Of a DNA stretch of 64,000 nucleotides, positions 27,124-36,382 are shown piece by piece. The position numbers and the translations under genes were made by a program. Positions within the stretch are counted from its first letter, which is position 1, and each line of letters begins with the position of its first letter. The notes below the pieces were generated by a model. That model did not search any database. It was not told the origin of the DNA and worked only from the letters and a program-made list of their open reading frames with translations. Source of the DNA: CAYYMH01 sp964472785 (lineage in GTDB: Bacteria; Zhuqueibacterota; Zhuqueibacteria; Thermofontimicrobiales; Thermofontimicrobiaceae). The stretch is taken from assembly GCA_964472785.1 (NCBI GenBank), contig CAYYMH010000001.1, positions 124,001 to 188,000 on the forward strand, read 5' to 3'.

Positions 27124-27134
27124 GAATTTCCCCT

Positions 27135-28214
27135 TTACAAATATTCTAATTTTACAAGTTCATATTCCTGTGTGCCCAGACCGATTTTTTCCCCGTGTTC
27201 GATTTGAATATTCGGGTTAATGGACGGATAGGAAAAACTGGTGAGCGATTTTCCGGAATGCTGCTCGATCAAATCTAACGTCGCTTTATCAATCGCAACC
27301 GGATCCCTGCTGGCGATAATTCCGATATCCTCGATTGCCGGCTTTTGCTTTTTGTTCAGACAATCACAGTCTTTGGTTATGTTTGTCAGGAAACTTAAAT
27401 AGCATGTTTTATCTGCTTTGTTTTTTATGGCACCGAGCGCATGTTCTGCCATTTTTCGTTGTAAATTTTCGCTCGATGTTTGCCAGTTATACCGAACCGC
27501 ACCGAAGCGGCAGACTGTTAAACATTCGCCGCAGCCGACACATAATTTTTCATTAATTACAGCCACATCGCCATTCATTGAAATTGCGTTTTCAGGGCAC
27601 CAAAAAAGACAATCACCACATCCGGTGCAGTGGTTGACTTCGATCCATGGTTTAACCGACGAATGCTGACGTAACTTCCCTTTGCGGCTGGCTAAACCCA
27701 TGCCCAGATTTTTAATGGTGCCGCCTAAACCACTGGCCATGTGTCCGGTAATGTGCGTCGCACAAATCATCGCATTGGCAACAACAGCTTCGGTTGCGAT
27801 GGACACCTTATCAAACAGTTGACCGTTAATTTCAACTTCGGTTTCATTGCCGCCACGCAGACCATCGGCAATGATCACTGGTGCCCCGGCTCGTCTGTAA
27901 GTAAAACCATGTTTATCCGCCAAACGAAGGTGGTTTACCGCATCCGAACGTTTGCTGCGGTAAAGCACACAGGTGTCGGTATAAAATGGCAGAGCGCCTT
28001 TTTTGGTCAGTGTTTTGATAATCAGACTAAAATAATCCGGCGAAATATGCGTGTCATTTCCTTCCTCGCCAAAATGGATTTTGATGGCGATCTCATCTTT
28101 TTCTGAAAAACAGCGCCAGAAATCGCCTTTATCAAAAAGTGCCTGAATTTTTCTGTGAATTGTTTTCAAATCATCTGTTACCTTGGATGGTACGAAATAT
28201 ACTTTTGCAGACAT
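27135..28214 (-). CDS. DUF362 protein with two [4Fe-4S] ferredoxin motifs
   Basis: A 359-residue protein. Residues 1-185 form the DUF362 domain (EIAIKIHFGEEGN, ATHITGHMASGLGGTIKNLG). Two ferredoxin clusters follow around 190-240, CTGCGDCLFWCPENAI and CVGCGECLTVCRFGAV; the second lacks the final Pro. It closes with GIIASRDPVAIDKATLDLIE, typical of the family. The electron-transfer partner is unknown; the neighbouring nitroreductase is a candidate. I chose the ATG at 28214, with GGAG 7 bases upstream, over the ATG at 28232, which would overlap the preceding gene. Confidence 0.88.
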   Translation of the reverse strand: MSAKVYFVPSKVTDDLKTIHRKIQALFDKGDFWRCFSEKDEIAIKIHFGEEGNDTHISPDYFSLIIKTLTKKGALPFYTDTCVLYRSKRSDAVNHLRLADKHGFTYRRAGAPVIIADGLRGGNETEVEINGQLFDKVSIATEAVVANAMICATHITGHMASGLGGTIKNLGMGLASRKGKLRQHSSVKPWIEVNHCTGCGDCLFWCPENAISMNGDVAVINEKLCVGCGECLTVCRFGAVRYNWQTSSENLQRKMAEHALGAIKNKADKTCYLSFLTNITKDCDCLNKKQKPAIEDIGIIASRDPVAIDKATLDLIEQHSGKSLTSFSYPSINPNIQIEHGEKIGLGTQEYELVKLEYL

Positions 28215-28218
28215 AGCA

Positions 28219-29646
28219 TCACTCCAATTCATTTTTATTTATTAATTTCCAATCTTTTCGATCCGGAATGTTATTCATCTCCGGCACAATAATTTTGCTT
28301 TCACCATTCTCCTTTAATATAATCCGACTTCTGAGATAATGATCCATTTTGTATTCAATTTGAGCGGTCTTATTTTTAAAATTGAATTCCGCCCTCGGAC
28401 TATCTTGGTTAAAATGTTCGTACAAATCATCAATCCGATTGATCCAGTAATCGTATCCCATTGCTGCCAATCGCTTGCCTTCAATTTCAGCACAATTTTT
28501 ATCATTAAATCTCCCGGCACGAATCCGAAATCCTGAATGATTTTTGGTTTGGTACCGAATCATTCTGGCATCGATTCCATGTTTTGTCAGTTCACGAATT
28601 TTTTCAACAGCTTCAGCGGAGTCCTCGACAAAGGCAACTTGCAATTCGTATTTTGGAAAGGATAGATCGATTTCCTGACACCACTTCAGAATATTAAAGT
28701 CATCAAGTTTGATATCTTCACTCGAGTCCAATGTTCTCAAAAATAATCCATTATCGGTTAAACACACATACTGCCTATTTCCCAACCACGCAATTGAATA
28801 GGTCCGAAATTTTTCAATCAGCTCCATGTTGCCCTGATTAACATTGAAAAGATAAGTTCTATTCGAATCGTTCTCGAACACCGAAACAAGGGCAAATTCT
28901 CTCTCCGGATTCAAGCTCAGCAACCGTGGTCGACAGTCATCAATTAACACCTTCCGTTGGTGATTTGTATTATCCCGAAAGATAAATTCATAATCACTCT
29001 GATTCGAAGTTTTTAATTTGGGTTGAAATCCAAACTCGATTTCCCGAACTTTGTGAAAAAGGTTATTTCGGTTGATTGCATTGTCCATTTTCAGATTAAA
29101 CGAATCCTCTTTAATCCATTTCTCTAATTTTTTAATTGAAATCGGCTGAATCCACTCCGGCAATGTTTTTGGAAGATCAATTTCAAAACAATGGGTATTT
29201 GTTTCGCCGGAAATCGCATTGAATTCATTTAAGTAAATAACGTTTTGTTTTTCAAGAAATCCAAAATGATGAATATACCAGGTTGCAGCCGGTTTCCTGA
29301 ACAAAAGTTGCACGGTATTAAATGGATTTTCTAATTTCATTAAATACAAACCATACATGCTGGAAAAAAGCAAAAATTTCTGATCCCTTGAAATCACAAA
29401 TTGTTCAGGAGTTGGGTTGATACAAAACAACTGCTCTGTGTTCATATTTTTGACAAGGATATTCGGCCAAATTTTAACCGGATTCGCCTCGTCAAGCAGC
29501 AGACAGCGAAAAGCGAATTGATCGCCATCCGGCGACCAGCGGAGTTGGTCGTAACGTGTAAATTGTACAAACACACCCTGTGCAAAAATAACACCCTGAA
29601 AACATAAGAGAAAAACAATTATCAATGCGAGACGATATTTTATCAT
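28219..29646 (-). CDS. Secreted TolB-like propeller protein with C-terminal SPOR domain
   Basis: A 475-residue protein with signal peptide RLALIIVFLLCFQGVIFAQ. Residues 25-330 contain WD40/TolB-like strands (YDQLRWSPDGDQFAFRC, FVISRDQKFLLFSSMYG, ALVSVFENDSNRTYLFN). Residues about 345-430 match a SPOR domain (YELQVAFVEDSAEAVEKI and FRIRAGRFNDKNCAEIEG), which binds denuded septal peptidoglycan. It could therefore be a periplasmic division-site or envelope protein. It is the first gene of the operon leading to DUF362. The ATG at 29646 is preceded by GGGA; 29658 and 29682 are in-frame alternatives. Confidence 0.7.
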   Translation of the reverse strand: MIKYRLALIIVFLLCFQGVIFAQGVFVQFTRYDQLRWSPDGDQFAFRCLLLDEANPVKIWPNILVKNMNTEQLFCINPTPEQFVISRDQKFLLFSSMYGLYLMKLENPFNTVQLLFRKPAATWYIHHFGFLEKQNVIYLNEFNAISGETNTHCFEIDLPKTLPEWIQPISIKKLEKWIKEDSFNLKMDNAINRNNLFHKVREIEFGFQPKLKTSNQSDYEFIFRDNTNHQRKVLIDDCRPRLLSLNPEREFALVSVFENDSNRTYLFNVNQGNMELIEKFRTYSIAWLGNRQYVCLTDNGLFLRTLDSSEDIKLDDFNILKWCQEIDLSFPKYELQVAFVEDSAEAVEKIRELTKHGIDARMIRYQTKNHSGFRIRAGRFNDKNCAEIEGKRLAAMGYDYWINRIDDLYEHFNQDSPRAEFNFKNKTAQIEYKMDHYLRSRIILKENGESKIIVPEMNNIPDRKDWKLINKNELE

Positions 29647-29830
29647 TTTAATTCCCATATCGAATAAAAAAATACTAAACAATTGATTTGAACATTATTT
29701 CCGAAGCGCGGTTTTTGTAAAAAAAATGCACTGTGGAAGCCAAAATTATCTACGGTGAAAAATGGAATATTATTTATGAATACCTTCATGTTATTCGAAA
29801 ATCTTTTAATTCGAATCGGTAAATTTATTT

Positions 29831-30412
29831 TCAATTACGAGGCAATATGCCGTAGAAAAGGAAATCAACCAATTCTTCCCTAAGTTGCTCTGGTGTATCG
29901 TAAAGCCGGATTAGCTTCTTGTTTTTCAACATATCCGTAATGTGGTTTAAAAAATAATGGATAAATTCCAACTTGATGTCTTTGCGGATATCGCCTCTTT
30001 GCTGTGCCCGACGATAATCGTTTAAAATCAATTCACTGATTTCGGCTGTCTTTTCATCAATTAATTTTTTTAGTTCCGGCTCGCTGCGAAGATTCCACTC
30101 ATCAAAAAAATTTTGACACATTTTGTCAATTTGATTCATTTTCATTCTGATAATTTGTTTAATCTTTTCCCGGTAGGGAATATCCTGATTCATGATTTGA
30201 AAATACCGCGCTTTGGAATCTTCAAAAATTTGGTTGATCATGTACTCAGCCAATTCCATCTTGTTTTTGAAGTGTTTGTAAAATGTCATTTTACTCACTC
30301 CGGCTTCACGGCAAATCTCTTCAACAGTGATACGCTTTATGCCGAAACGAAAAAACAATTCGCTGGCTGTTTGAACAATAGATTGAAATTTTTTGTTTTT
30401 ATCGTTTTCCAT
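29831..30412 (-). CDS. TetR/AcrR-family transcriptional regulator
   Basis: A 193-residue protein. The N-terminal helix-turn-helix reads ITVEEICREAGVSKMTFYKH (residues 29-48). The remaining roughly 140 residues form the helical ligand-binding and dimer domain. It is divergent from the HExxH protein/acyl-CoA synthetase operon, which it probably controls together with itself. By analogy with FadR-type TetR proteins beside acyl-CoA synthetase genes, an acyl-CoA could be the effector, but this is inference. Confidence 0.92.
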   Translation of the reverse strand: MENDKNKKFQSIVQTASELFFRFGIKRITVEEICREAGVSKMTFYKHFKNKMELAEYMINQIFEDSKARYFQIMNQDIPYREKIKQIIRMKMNQIDKMCQNFFDEWNLRSEPELKKLIDEKTAEISELILNDYRRAQQRGDIRKDIKLEFIHYFLNHITDMLKNKKLIRLYDTPEQLREELVDFLFYGILPRN

Positions 30413-30474
30413 TAAGGTTTACGTGTCTGTGTTAATTATACGATATTGGTTTATTATTACAAATAACGTAAGCT

Positions 30475-30503
30475 ATGATACAAAATCGTTTACTTAAAGT
30501 CAA
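30475..30503 (-). promoter_or_regulatory. Promoter of the TetR gene
   Basis: On the minus strand, TTGACT and TATCAT are separated by exactly 17 bases, about 60 bases before the TetR ATG. The -10 region contains TTGTATCAT. Confidence 0.7.
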
Positions 30504-30544
30504 GAATAATTTTAATTATATTTAAAAGATTTCAAATTAATTGC

Positions 30545-30560
30545 TTGTATCATTTACAAA
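30545..30560. promoter_or_regulatory. Possible TetR operator
   Basis: TTGTATCATTTACAAA is a partial dyad (TTGTA/TACAA with a 5-base centre). Its TTGTATCAT is repeated in inverted orientation inside the TetR -10 box at 30475-30483. Two such sites in the divergent interval could let the regulator control both directions. Confidence 0.35.
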
Positions 30561-30621
30561 AATTATTTGCATTTATTGTTTAATTTTAGTAATTTAATCT
30601 CTACTAAAAATTAGGATTCCG

Positions 30622-31386
30622 ATGAAAATTTATATCTATTCAGATACTTCATTTAAACGATGTGTGGGCGTAAATTCTGAACAGATGACAGACGTTATCG
30701 AGCGAATTAGTGCTACAACAGACACTGATGGTCTGATCAATTCGATTTACCTGATTAATCAAAATTCCATGAGCGGCGGAATCGCTTATGTGCGGAACTG
30801 GCGGTCACCTGCTCAATTCGTTAGCTCAAGAGGACGATGGAAGTTCACAAAAAAATTCCCGTTACCGGACGACTTACCCGATCAATTTAAGTTAATACGT
30901 TTGTTATTTGGTCTTAAGAAATTAACATATCCGCTGCAACAGCAAGATTGCTATGGTTGGGATCTGCATTATCAATCTTTTTTGGACCATTTCGCTTTTT
31001 TATTCGCGCATGAACTCCACCATTTTCGCCGTTACCATTTGAACATGCACGAACGGGAGGGTGAAAATTCTGCAAATAAATGGGCGATCAGTACAGTTAA
31101 AGAATTTGGTTTCAAAGTTGAAGGGAGCAAAGTTAAAAATAATCGTAAAAAGCAGAATCGGCGAGGCAAATGGACGACGACACGGCTCTTTGAAAATTAC
31201 AAGAAATTCCATGATTTGGATGCCGGAGATAAGTTGATTATCAAATACGACCCCAGTGGTCGATATCAGAATCAAGTGGCGTCCGTGATTCGTCCGATCC
31301 GGAAGAATTCGCGTCGCATTGTTGTTAAAACAAAGGATGGAAAAAATTGGCGTTGGCCTATGGATTGGGTCTCGCGACTAAACTAA
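30622..31386 (+). CDS. HExxH zinc-metallopeptidase-like protein of unknown family
   Basis: A 254-residue protein I cannot assign to a named family. Residues 129-155 read FAHELHHFRRYHLNMHERE followed by GENSANKWA. This gives an HExxH zinc motif (His130, Glu131, His134) and a downstream Glu148 in an E-x-x-A-N-x-x-A setting, as in gluzincin/M78-like enzymes. The C-terminal 90 residues are very basic (NNRKKQNRRGKW, KNSRRIVVKTKDGKNWRWP), suggesting nucleic-acid or surface binding. There is no signal peptide. It is the first gene of the plus-strand run, divergent from TetR, with AGGA 7 bases before the ATG. The zincin assignment rests on motifs only. Confidence 0.65.
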   Translation: MKIYIYSDTSFKRCVGVNSEQMTDVIERISATTDTDGLINSIYLINQNSMSGGIAYVRNWRSPAQFVSSRGRWKFTKKFPLPDDLPDQFKLIRLLFGLKKLTYPLQQQDCYGWDLHYQSFLDHFAFLFAHELHHFRRYHLNMHEREGENSANKWAISTVKEFGFKVEGSKVKNNRKKQNRRGKWTTTRLFENYKKFHDLDAGDKLIIKYDPSGRYQNQVASVIRPIRKNSRRIVVKTKDGKNWRWPMDWVSRLN

Positions 31387-31407
31387 TTACTGACACGGGA
31401 GGAGAAC

Positions 31408-33327
31408 ATGGCAAAAGAACAGACCCTCATTAACCTGTTTCTGGATAGTGTTGAAAAATTTCCGAATAATACTCTGTTGTGGGAAAAACAAGGCGGGGAA
31501 TATAAATCGACAACTTACAGCGAAGCAAAGGAAGTTGTTGAGAAAGTCGCTGCTGGATTGATGTCGTTGGGATTAAAACCGGGTGAGCGAGTTGTTTTAT
31601 TATCTGAAGCCCGCAATGACTGGGTATTTTCAGAGTTGGGTATTTTGTATTGTGGCGCGATTGATGTGCCGTTATCTGTGAAATTAAAAGAAGACCGTGA
31701 AATTGAATTTCGTTTGAGTCACTCGCAAACAAGGTTTGCCGTTGTTTCTGACAGGCAGCTTGAAAAAATATTGAGGGTGAAAAAAAATCTCCCCAATCTC
31801 GAGAAAGTGATTACGTTGGATGGCATCACAGTGGATGATGCGGATCTAATCACAATGGAGCAAATCAGAAAAATGGGGGAGACGTTCTTAGCTGAAAAAA
31901 GAGATCAGTTTGAGGAACGATATCAATCGGTCACAGAGCAGGATCCGGCAAATATTTGTTACACATCCGGTACCACAGCAGATCCCAAAGGAATCGTGTT
32001 AACTCATCGCAATTACACAGCGAATGTGGAGCAGGCTCAGGGGTTGTATAAAATTCCGGAAGAGTTTACATCGCTGCTGATTTTGCCCTGGGATCACGCG
32101 TTTGCGCATACCGCGGGGATTTACACGCTGATGAAAAATGGTGCCAGTATGGCTTCAGTGGAATTAGGTAAAAATATTGTCGAAACCACAAAGAATATCG
32201 GTAAAAATATCAAAGAAATCAGAGCCCACTTTCTGCTCAGTGTGCCCGCGCTTTCTTCCAATTTTCAGAAAAATATCGAAAAAGAAATCAGAGCAAAGGG
32301 TGATAAAGTCTGGAATCTGTTCCAACGCGGATTAAAAGTCGCCTATACCTATCAGGGAGATGGGTTTCGAAATCGGCGTTGGCACGGTAATCTGTTACTG
32401 GCGCCGCTGTATTTTTTGTTTGATAAAATTATCTTCAAAAAAATCAGACAGGGCTTTGGCGGGCGATTACAATTTTTTGTCGGCGGAGGCGCACTATTGG
32501 ACATTGATTATCAGCGGTTTTTTACCGCGATTGGCACTCCCATTTACCAGGGCTATGGATTAACTGAAGCAGCTCCGATTATTTCGGCGAACTGTCCCGG
32601 AGCACAGAAAATGGGGTCGTCGGGTAAGCTGGTCCCTGATTTGGAGATTAAGATTAAAGACGACAATGACAATGAAATGCCTGTTGGCGAAAAAGGGGAG
32701 ATCGTCGTAAAAGGCGAGAACGTGATGAAGGAATATTGGAAGAATCCTGAAGCAACTCAAAAGACCATAAAGGATGGTTGGCTTTACACTGGTGATATGG
32801 GATATATGGATGAGGATGGCTATCTTTTTGTACTGGGACGTTACAAAAGCCTGCTGATTTCAAATGACGGCGAAAAGTTCAGCCCGGAAGGCATCGAAGA
32901 AGGTTTGATCAGTCATTCGCCTTTTATCGATCAGGCTATGCTTTACAACAATCAAAATCCATATACCATCGCCTTCATCGTACCCAATTTTAAAAACGTG
33001 ATGGATTACATGAAAAAAAACGGCATTGATAAATCGACGGAGAGTGGTCAAAAAGCAATTATCCAACTGTTTGTTGATGAAATTAACCGATACAAAACTG
33101 ATCCGAAGTCTCAAAATATGTTTCCGGTGAAATGGATCCCTGCTAGTTTTGCAATTTTGGGAACATCCTTTACTGAAGAGAACGGATTCATTAATTCAAC
33201 TTTGAAAATGGTGCGCTGGAAAATCAGCGAGTTTTATCAGGAACGAATTGAATATATGTACACGCCGGAAGGGAAAGATGTTTTTAATCATCAGAACATG
33301 AAAATTGTCAGCCGATTTGGTGAATAA
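31408..33327 (+). CDS. Long-chain acyl-CoA synthetase (AMP-binding)
   Basis: A 639-residue ANL-superfamily enzyme. The AMP-binding P-loop is YTSGTTADPKGIVLTHRN near residue 190. The A5 motif is QGYGLTEAAPIIS near 385, and the hinge and catalytic segment read GWLYTGDMGYMDEDGYLFVLG near 455. It lacks a signal peptide and resembles FAA1/FadD15-type synthetases. It activates fatty acids to acyl-CoA using ATP. A GGGAGGAG site lies before the ATG, and 21 bases separate it from the HExxH gene. The divergent TetR gene is a likely regulator. Confidence 0.92.
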   Translation: MAKEQTLINLFLDSVEKFPNNTLLWEKQGGEYKSTTYSEAKEVVEKVAAGLMSLGLKPGERVVLLSEARNDWVFSELGILYCGAIDVPLSVKLKEDREIEFRLSHSQTRFAVVSDRQLEKILRVKKNLPNLEKVITLDGITVDDADLITMEQIRKMGETFLAEKRDQFEERYQSVTEQDPANICYTSGTTADPKGIVLTHRNYTANVEQAQGLYKIPEEFTSLLILPWDHAFAHTAGIYTLMKNGASMASVELGKNIVETTKNIGKNIKEIRAHFLLSVPALSSNFQKNIEKEIRAKGDKVWNLFQRGLKVAYTYQGDGFRNRRWHGNLLLAPLYFLFDKIIFKKIRQGFGGRLQFFVGGGALLDIDYQRFFTAIGTPIYQGYGLTEAAPIISANCPGAQKMGSSGKLVPDLEIKIKDDNDNEMPVGEKGEIVVKGENVMKEYWKNPEATQKTIKDGWLYTGDMGYMDEDGYLFVLGRYKSLLISNDGEKFSPEGIEEGLISHSPFIDQAMLYNNQNPYTIAFIVPNFKNVMDYMKKNGIDKSTESGQKAIIQLFVDEINRYKTDPKSQNMFPVKWIPASFAILGTSFTEENGFINSTLKMVRWKISEFYQERIEYMYTPEGKDVFNHQNMKIVSRFGE

Positions 33328-33398
33328 TGCAGAATTTGGAATCGGAGTGAGCAGATTGAAATTAACAGAGATTGAACGTGTAGCCTACTGGAGGATTT

Positions 33399-34670
33399 AT
33401 GAAATTGCCAAAGATTGAGCTTTATACGAAAATACTGATTGGATTGATACTGGGAGTTGTTTTTGGAGTTATTGCAAATAAATTAGGTATCGTTCCCATT
33501 TTCACAACTTATATAAAACCGTTTGGGAATGCGTTTATCCGTTTAATAAGCATGATTGTCGTGCCATTGGTTTTCGCCTCATTATTGGTGGGAACTGCCA
33601 GTTTAAATGATATCCGCAAGTTAGGCCGGATCGGTGGAAAAACAATTGCCTTTTATTTATTCACGACAGCGGTTGCGATAATTATTGGTTTAACATCAGC
33701 AAATATCTTTAAACCAGGATCCGGCTTGAATAAGGAAACGCAGGCGATGTTGTTAGAAAACTACGCCGAAGACGCAGCGGATAAAATTGACACTGCATTA
33801 AAAAAACCGAGTTTGGGAGAAACGCTGATCGATATTATTCCGAAAAATCCAATGGAATCATTAACAAACGGAGAGATGTTGCAAATCATATTCTTTGCCC
33901 TGCTGTTAGGTATTGCGCTTACGATGATCCCACCGGGGCGCGCTAAACCTGTCATAAGCTTTTTTGAGGGGATAAACGATGCAATGATTAAAATGGTGCA
34001 CATTATCATGGAGTTTGCACCCTATGGGGTTTTCGCTTTAATTGCGTCAATTATTGGAGAGTTCGGTTTGGATATATTGGCGCCGTTATTAAAGTATTCA
34101 GTGATTGTGATTTTCGGACTGTTCCTTCACATGATTTTAACCTATAGCGCTGCTTTAAAATTGCTGACCAAAGTAAAAGTAATCGATTTCTTCCGGGGTG
34201 TGCGTCAGGCACAAATCATTGCCTTTAGCTCCAGCTCAAGTTCTGCGACGCTGCCCGTTACCATGGAATGCGCCGAAGAAAACATCGGAGTCTCTAAAGA
34301 AGTCTCCAGCTTTGTTCTTCCGCTTGGTGCCACTATTAACATGGACGGCACGGCGCTTTATCAGGGCGTGGCTGCTGTGTTTATCGCCCAGGTTTTCGGA
34401 ATGGACTTAACCATCGGTCAGCAGTTAACCGTTGTTCTGACAGCAACACTGGCATCCATCGGCGCTGCCGGTGTTCCGGGCGTGGGAATGATTATGCTGA
34501 CAATGGTGTTGAAACAGATTGATGTTCCGCTGGAGGGAATCGCACTCATTCTTGGCGTGGACCGAATTCTCGATATGTGCCGAACGATCATTAATATCAC
34601 AGGTGATGCAACCTGTGCCACTGTGGTGGCTTCATCCGAAGGTCAATTGCTTCCCCCGGTTAAGCTGTAA
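33399..34670 (+). CDS. Dicarboxylate/amino acid:cation symporter (DAACS family)
   Basis: A 423-residue membrane protein of the GltP/GltT/DctA family. The serine-rich re-entrant loop SSSSSATLPVTMECAEEN is near residue 280. The NMDGTALYQG motif is near residue 315. The C-terminal re-entrant segment is GAAGVPGVGMIML, followed by DRILDMCRTIINITGDA. It takes up glutamate, aspartate or C4-dicarboxylates with Na+ or H+. GGAGG precedes the ATG. It lies 71 bases after the acyl-CoA synthetase. Confidence 0.93.
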   Translation: MKLPKIELYTKILIGLILGVVFGVIANKLGIVPIFTTYIKPFGNAFIRLISMIVVPLVFASLLVGTASLNDIRKLGRIGGKTIAFYLFTTAVAIIIGLTSANIFKPGSGLNKETQAMLLENYAEDAADKIDTALKKPSLGETLIDIIPKNPMESLTNGEMLQIIFFALLLGIALTMIPPGRAKPVISFFEGINDAMIKMVHIIMEFAPYGVFALIASIIGEFGLDILAPLLKYSVIVIFGLFLHMILTYSAALKLLTKVKVIDFFRGVRQAQIIAFSSSSSSATLPVTMECAEENIGVSKEVSSFVLPLGATINMDGTALYQGVAAVFIAQVFGMDLTIGQQLTVVLTATLASIGAAGVPGVGMIMLTMVLKQIDVPLEGIALILGVDRILDMCRTIINITGDATCATVVASSEGQLLPPVKL

Positions 34671-34699
34671 AAGTGTATCGACTTATTATCGAGGTTTAC

Positions 34700-36013
34700 A
34701 TGTTATTCAGAGCATACTCCATAAAAAAAGTCTTTGATTATTTCGATCCAGAACAAAGACTTTGGGAACAGAAGTTGTTTGATAAATTTTACATCCACCG
34801 GGATAGATTTCCCTGGGAGGAAGATTACGGAACAACTTACCTTGGCGATGACGAATCACCGGTTTACGAAATGTCCCGAATTTTAAAAGGTTCGAAATTG
34901 TATCCAAAATTGCTGTTGACTGGTCCGCAAGGTTGTGGTAAAGCCACTGAATTAGCAAAGTTGAGAAAACTGGTTGAAAATAAATTCCATATTTTTTTGT
35001 TTTCTGCAAAGTCAATGACAATGGATTATAAATTAAAACCGGAGTTTGTACCGGGTAAGATTATCCTCGAAATGGAAGATAAAATAAAACAAAAAGACAA
35101 ATCATTTTATTCCAAAAATGTCGAACCTCTAACTAAACGGATAAGAGGATGGGAAACCAGAGAAGCTGAAGTCGATACGGAAAACAAAAAATTAGCAGAC
35201 AGTTTTGTGGACAGATTTACTAAATTTGAAGAACCCGTCACTGGCAAATTGACGAGCATTTCCAAATTGTCCGCGAAACCGACAGCTTTTGAAACAATCA
35301 GCACAGTAAATAAAACAGCGAAAAAACTGGAGCAAAATAAATGGTGGCAATTTTGGAAACGGAAAAAGAGAGTATTGGTACTCATTGCGGATATGGAAAA
35401 ATTGGATCCTGAAAGTGCAAAAAATATCTTTATTACATCCTATTTATCTTTACAAAAAATAGAATGCGCGGCTGTTTTTACCATTCCGATCACCTTAACA
35501 CATGGTAAAAATTATGAGCTTTTGAGTCGGAATTTTTTAAAAATTTATTACTTGAATAATTTTACCATCCGCGATAGGGGTGGGAATGACATCCCTACAA
35601 CGATTTATTTATTGAAGGAGTTAATTTATCGTCGTGTTTATCGAAGACTGATAGACGAAGCTGTTGCGGAAAAAATAATCAAATATAGTGGTGGTGTGTT
35701 ATTCGAATTAATTCGAATCATGCGGGAATGCTGCATCGTTGCCATGAATCTCGGTGTGCGTTTTTATATTGATGATGAAATTCTGGAAAACGCGATCAAA
35801 CGCATCCGCTCAAACTACAGGCTGACGAAATCCGAGATTGATAGTTTGAAATATATTCGAGCATATCAAAACCACCCGGATGAAGAAATAATTAATAATT
35901 TAATTGAAAACAACTATATTTCAAGATACACCTGGGAAAATCAAAGTTGGTACGCTGTTTACCCTGTGCTCGAAGAATTACTCGATGAGCAGGATAATTG
36001 GGCAGAAAAATAA
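34700..36013 (+). CDS. P-loop ATPase of unknown function with unusual Walker A
   Basis: A 437-residue protein. Walker A at residues 75-83 reads GPQGCGKAT, where the usual Ser/Thr after Lys is Ala. A Walker B-like VLVLIADMEKLDPES lies near residue 230, recalling STAND/AAA ATPases. The C-terminal 80 residues (LTKSEIDSLKYIRAY, IINNLIENNYIS) look like a winged helix. I chose the ATG at 34700, with GAGG 5 bases before, over the GTG at 34673. It sits between a symporter and a small cupin. The role is unknown; regulation or sensing is possible. ATP hydrolysis may be impaired. Confidence 0.65.
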   Translation: MLFRAYSIKKVFDYFDPEQRLWEQKLFDKFYIHRDRFPWEEDYGTTYLGDDESPVYEMSRILKGSKLYPKLLLTGPQGCGKATELAKLRKLVENKFHIFLFSAKSMTMDYKLKPEFVPGKIILEMEDKIKQKDKSFYSKNVEPLTKRIRGWETREAEVDTENKKLADSFVDRFTKFEEPVTGKLTSISKLSAKPTAFETISTVNKTAKKLEQNKWWQFWKRKKRVLVLIADMEKLDPESAKNIFITSYLSLQKIECAAVFTIPITLTHGKNYELLSRNFLKIYYLNNFTIRDRGGNDIPTTIYLLKELIYRRVYRRLIDEAVAEKIIKYSGGVLFELIRIMRECCIVAMNLGVRFYIDDEILENAIKRIRSNYRLTKSEIDSLKYIRAYQNHPDEEIINNLIENNYISRYTWENQSWYAVYPVLEELLDEQDNWAEK

Positions 36014-36028
36014 TTTATGGAGGTTAAC

Positions 36029-36349
36029 GTGGAAAAGATCTCACTAAAAAAAATGGCGCAGTTAATCAAAGATTTTTGGATTCCATTAGATGTGTTTCGC
36101 GTCAATGACACTGTCGTAAGGTTAGTTAAAATTAAGGGAAAATATCATTGGCACAAGCACTCTGATCAGGACGAGTTGTTCATCGTACTTGAGGGAAAAT
36201 TGAGAATTAATATGAAAGGTAAAAAGCTCGAGCTGGAAGAAGGTGAAGGCTTTGTTGTTAAAAAAGGCACGCTACATCAGACAGAGGCAGAAGAAGAAAC
36301 TCTGGTGTTGCTGGTCGAGCCCGAAGGCATTCAAACTCGTGGCGATTAG
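36029..36349 (+). CDS. Small single-domain cupin protein
   Basis: A 106-residue cupin_2 protein. Metal ligands are visible in YHWHKHSDQDELFIVLEG (His, His, Glu) and in the last His of KKGTLHQTEAE. The frame opens at an ATG at 36017, but the GGAGG at 36019-36023 serves a GTG at 36029 with 5-base spacing. The same arrangement is used by the gene before it, so I chose the GTG start. Such small cupins are common and usually unassigned. It may be translationally coupled to the ATPase gene, 15 bases upstream. Confidence 0.8.
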   Translation: MEKISLKKMAQLIKDFWIPLDVFRVNDTVVRLVKIKGKYHWHKHSDQDELFIVLEGKLRINMKGKKLELEEGEGFVVKKGTLHQTEAEEETLVLLVEPEGIQTRGD

Positions 36350-36382
36350 TTAATTTGTTTTACAAAATTTTGAAGGAAAACA

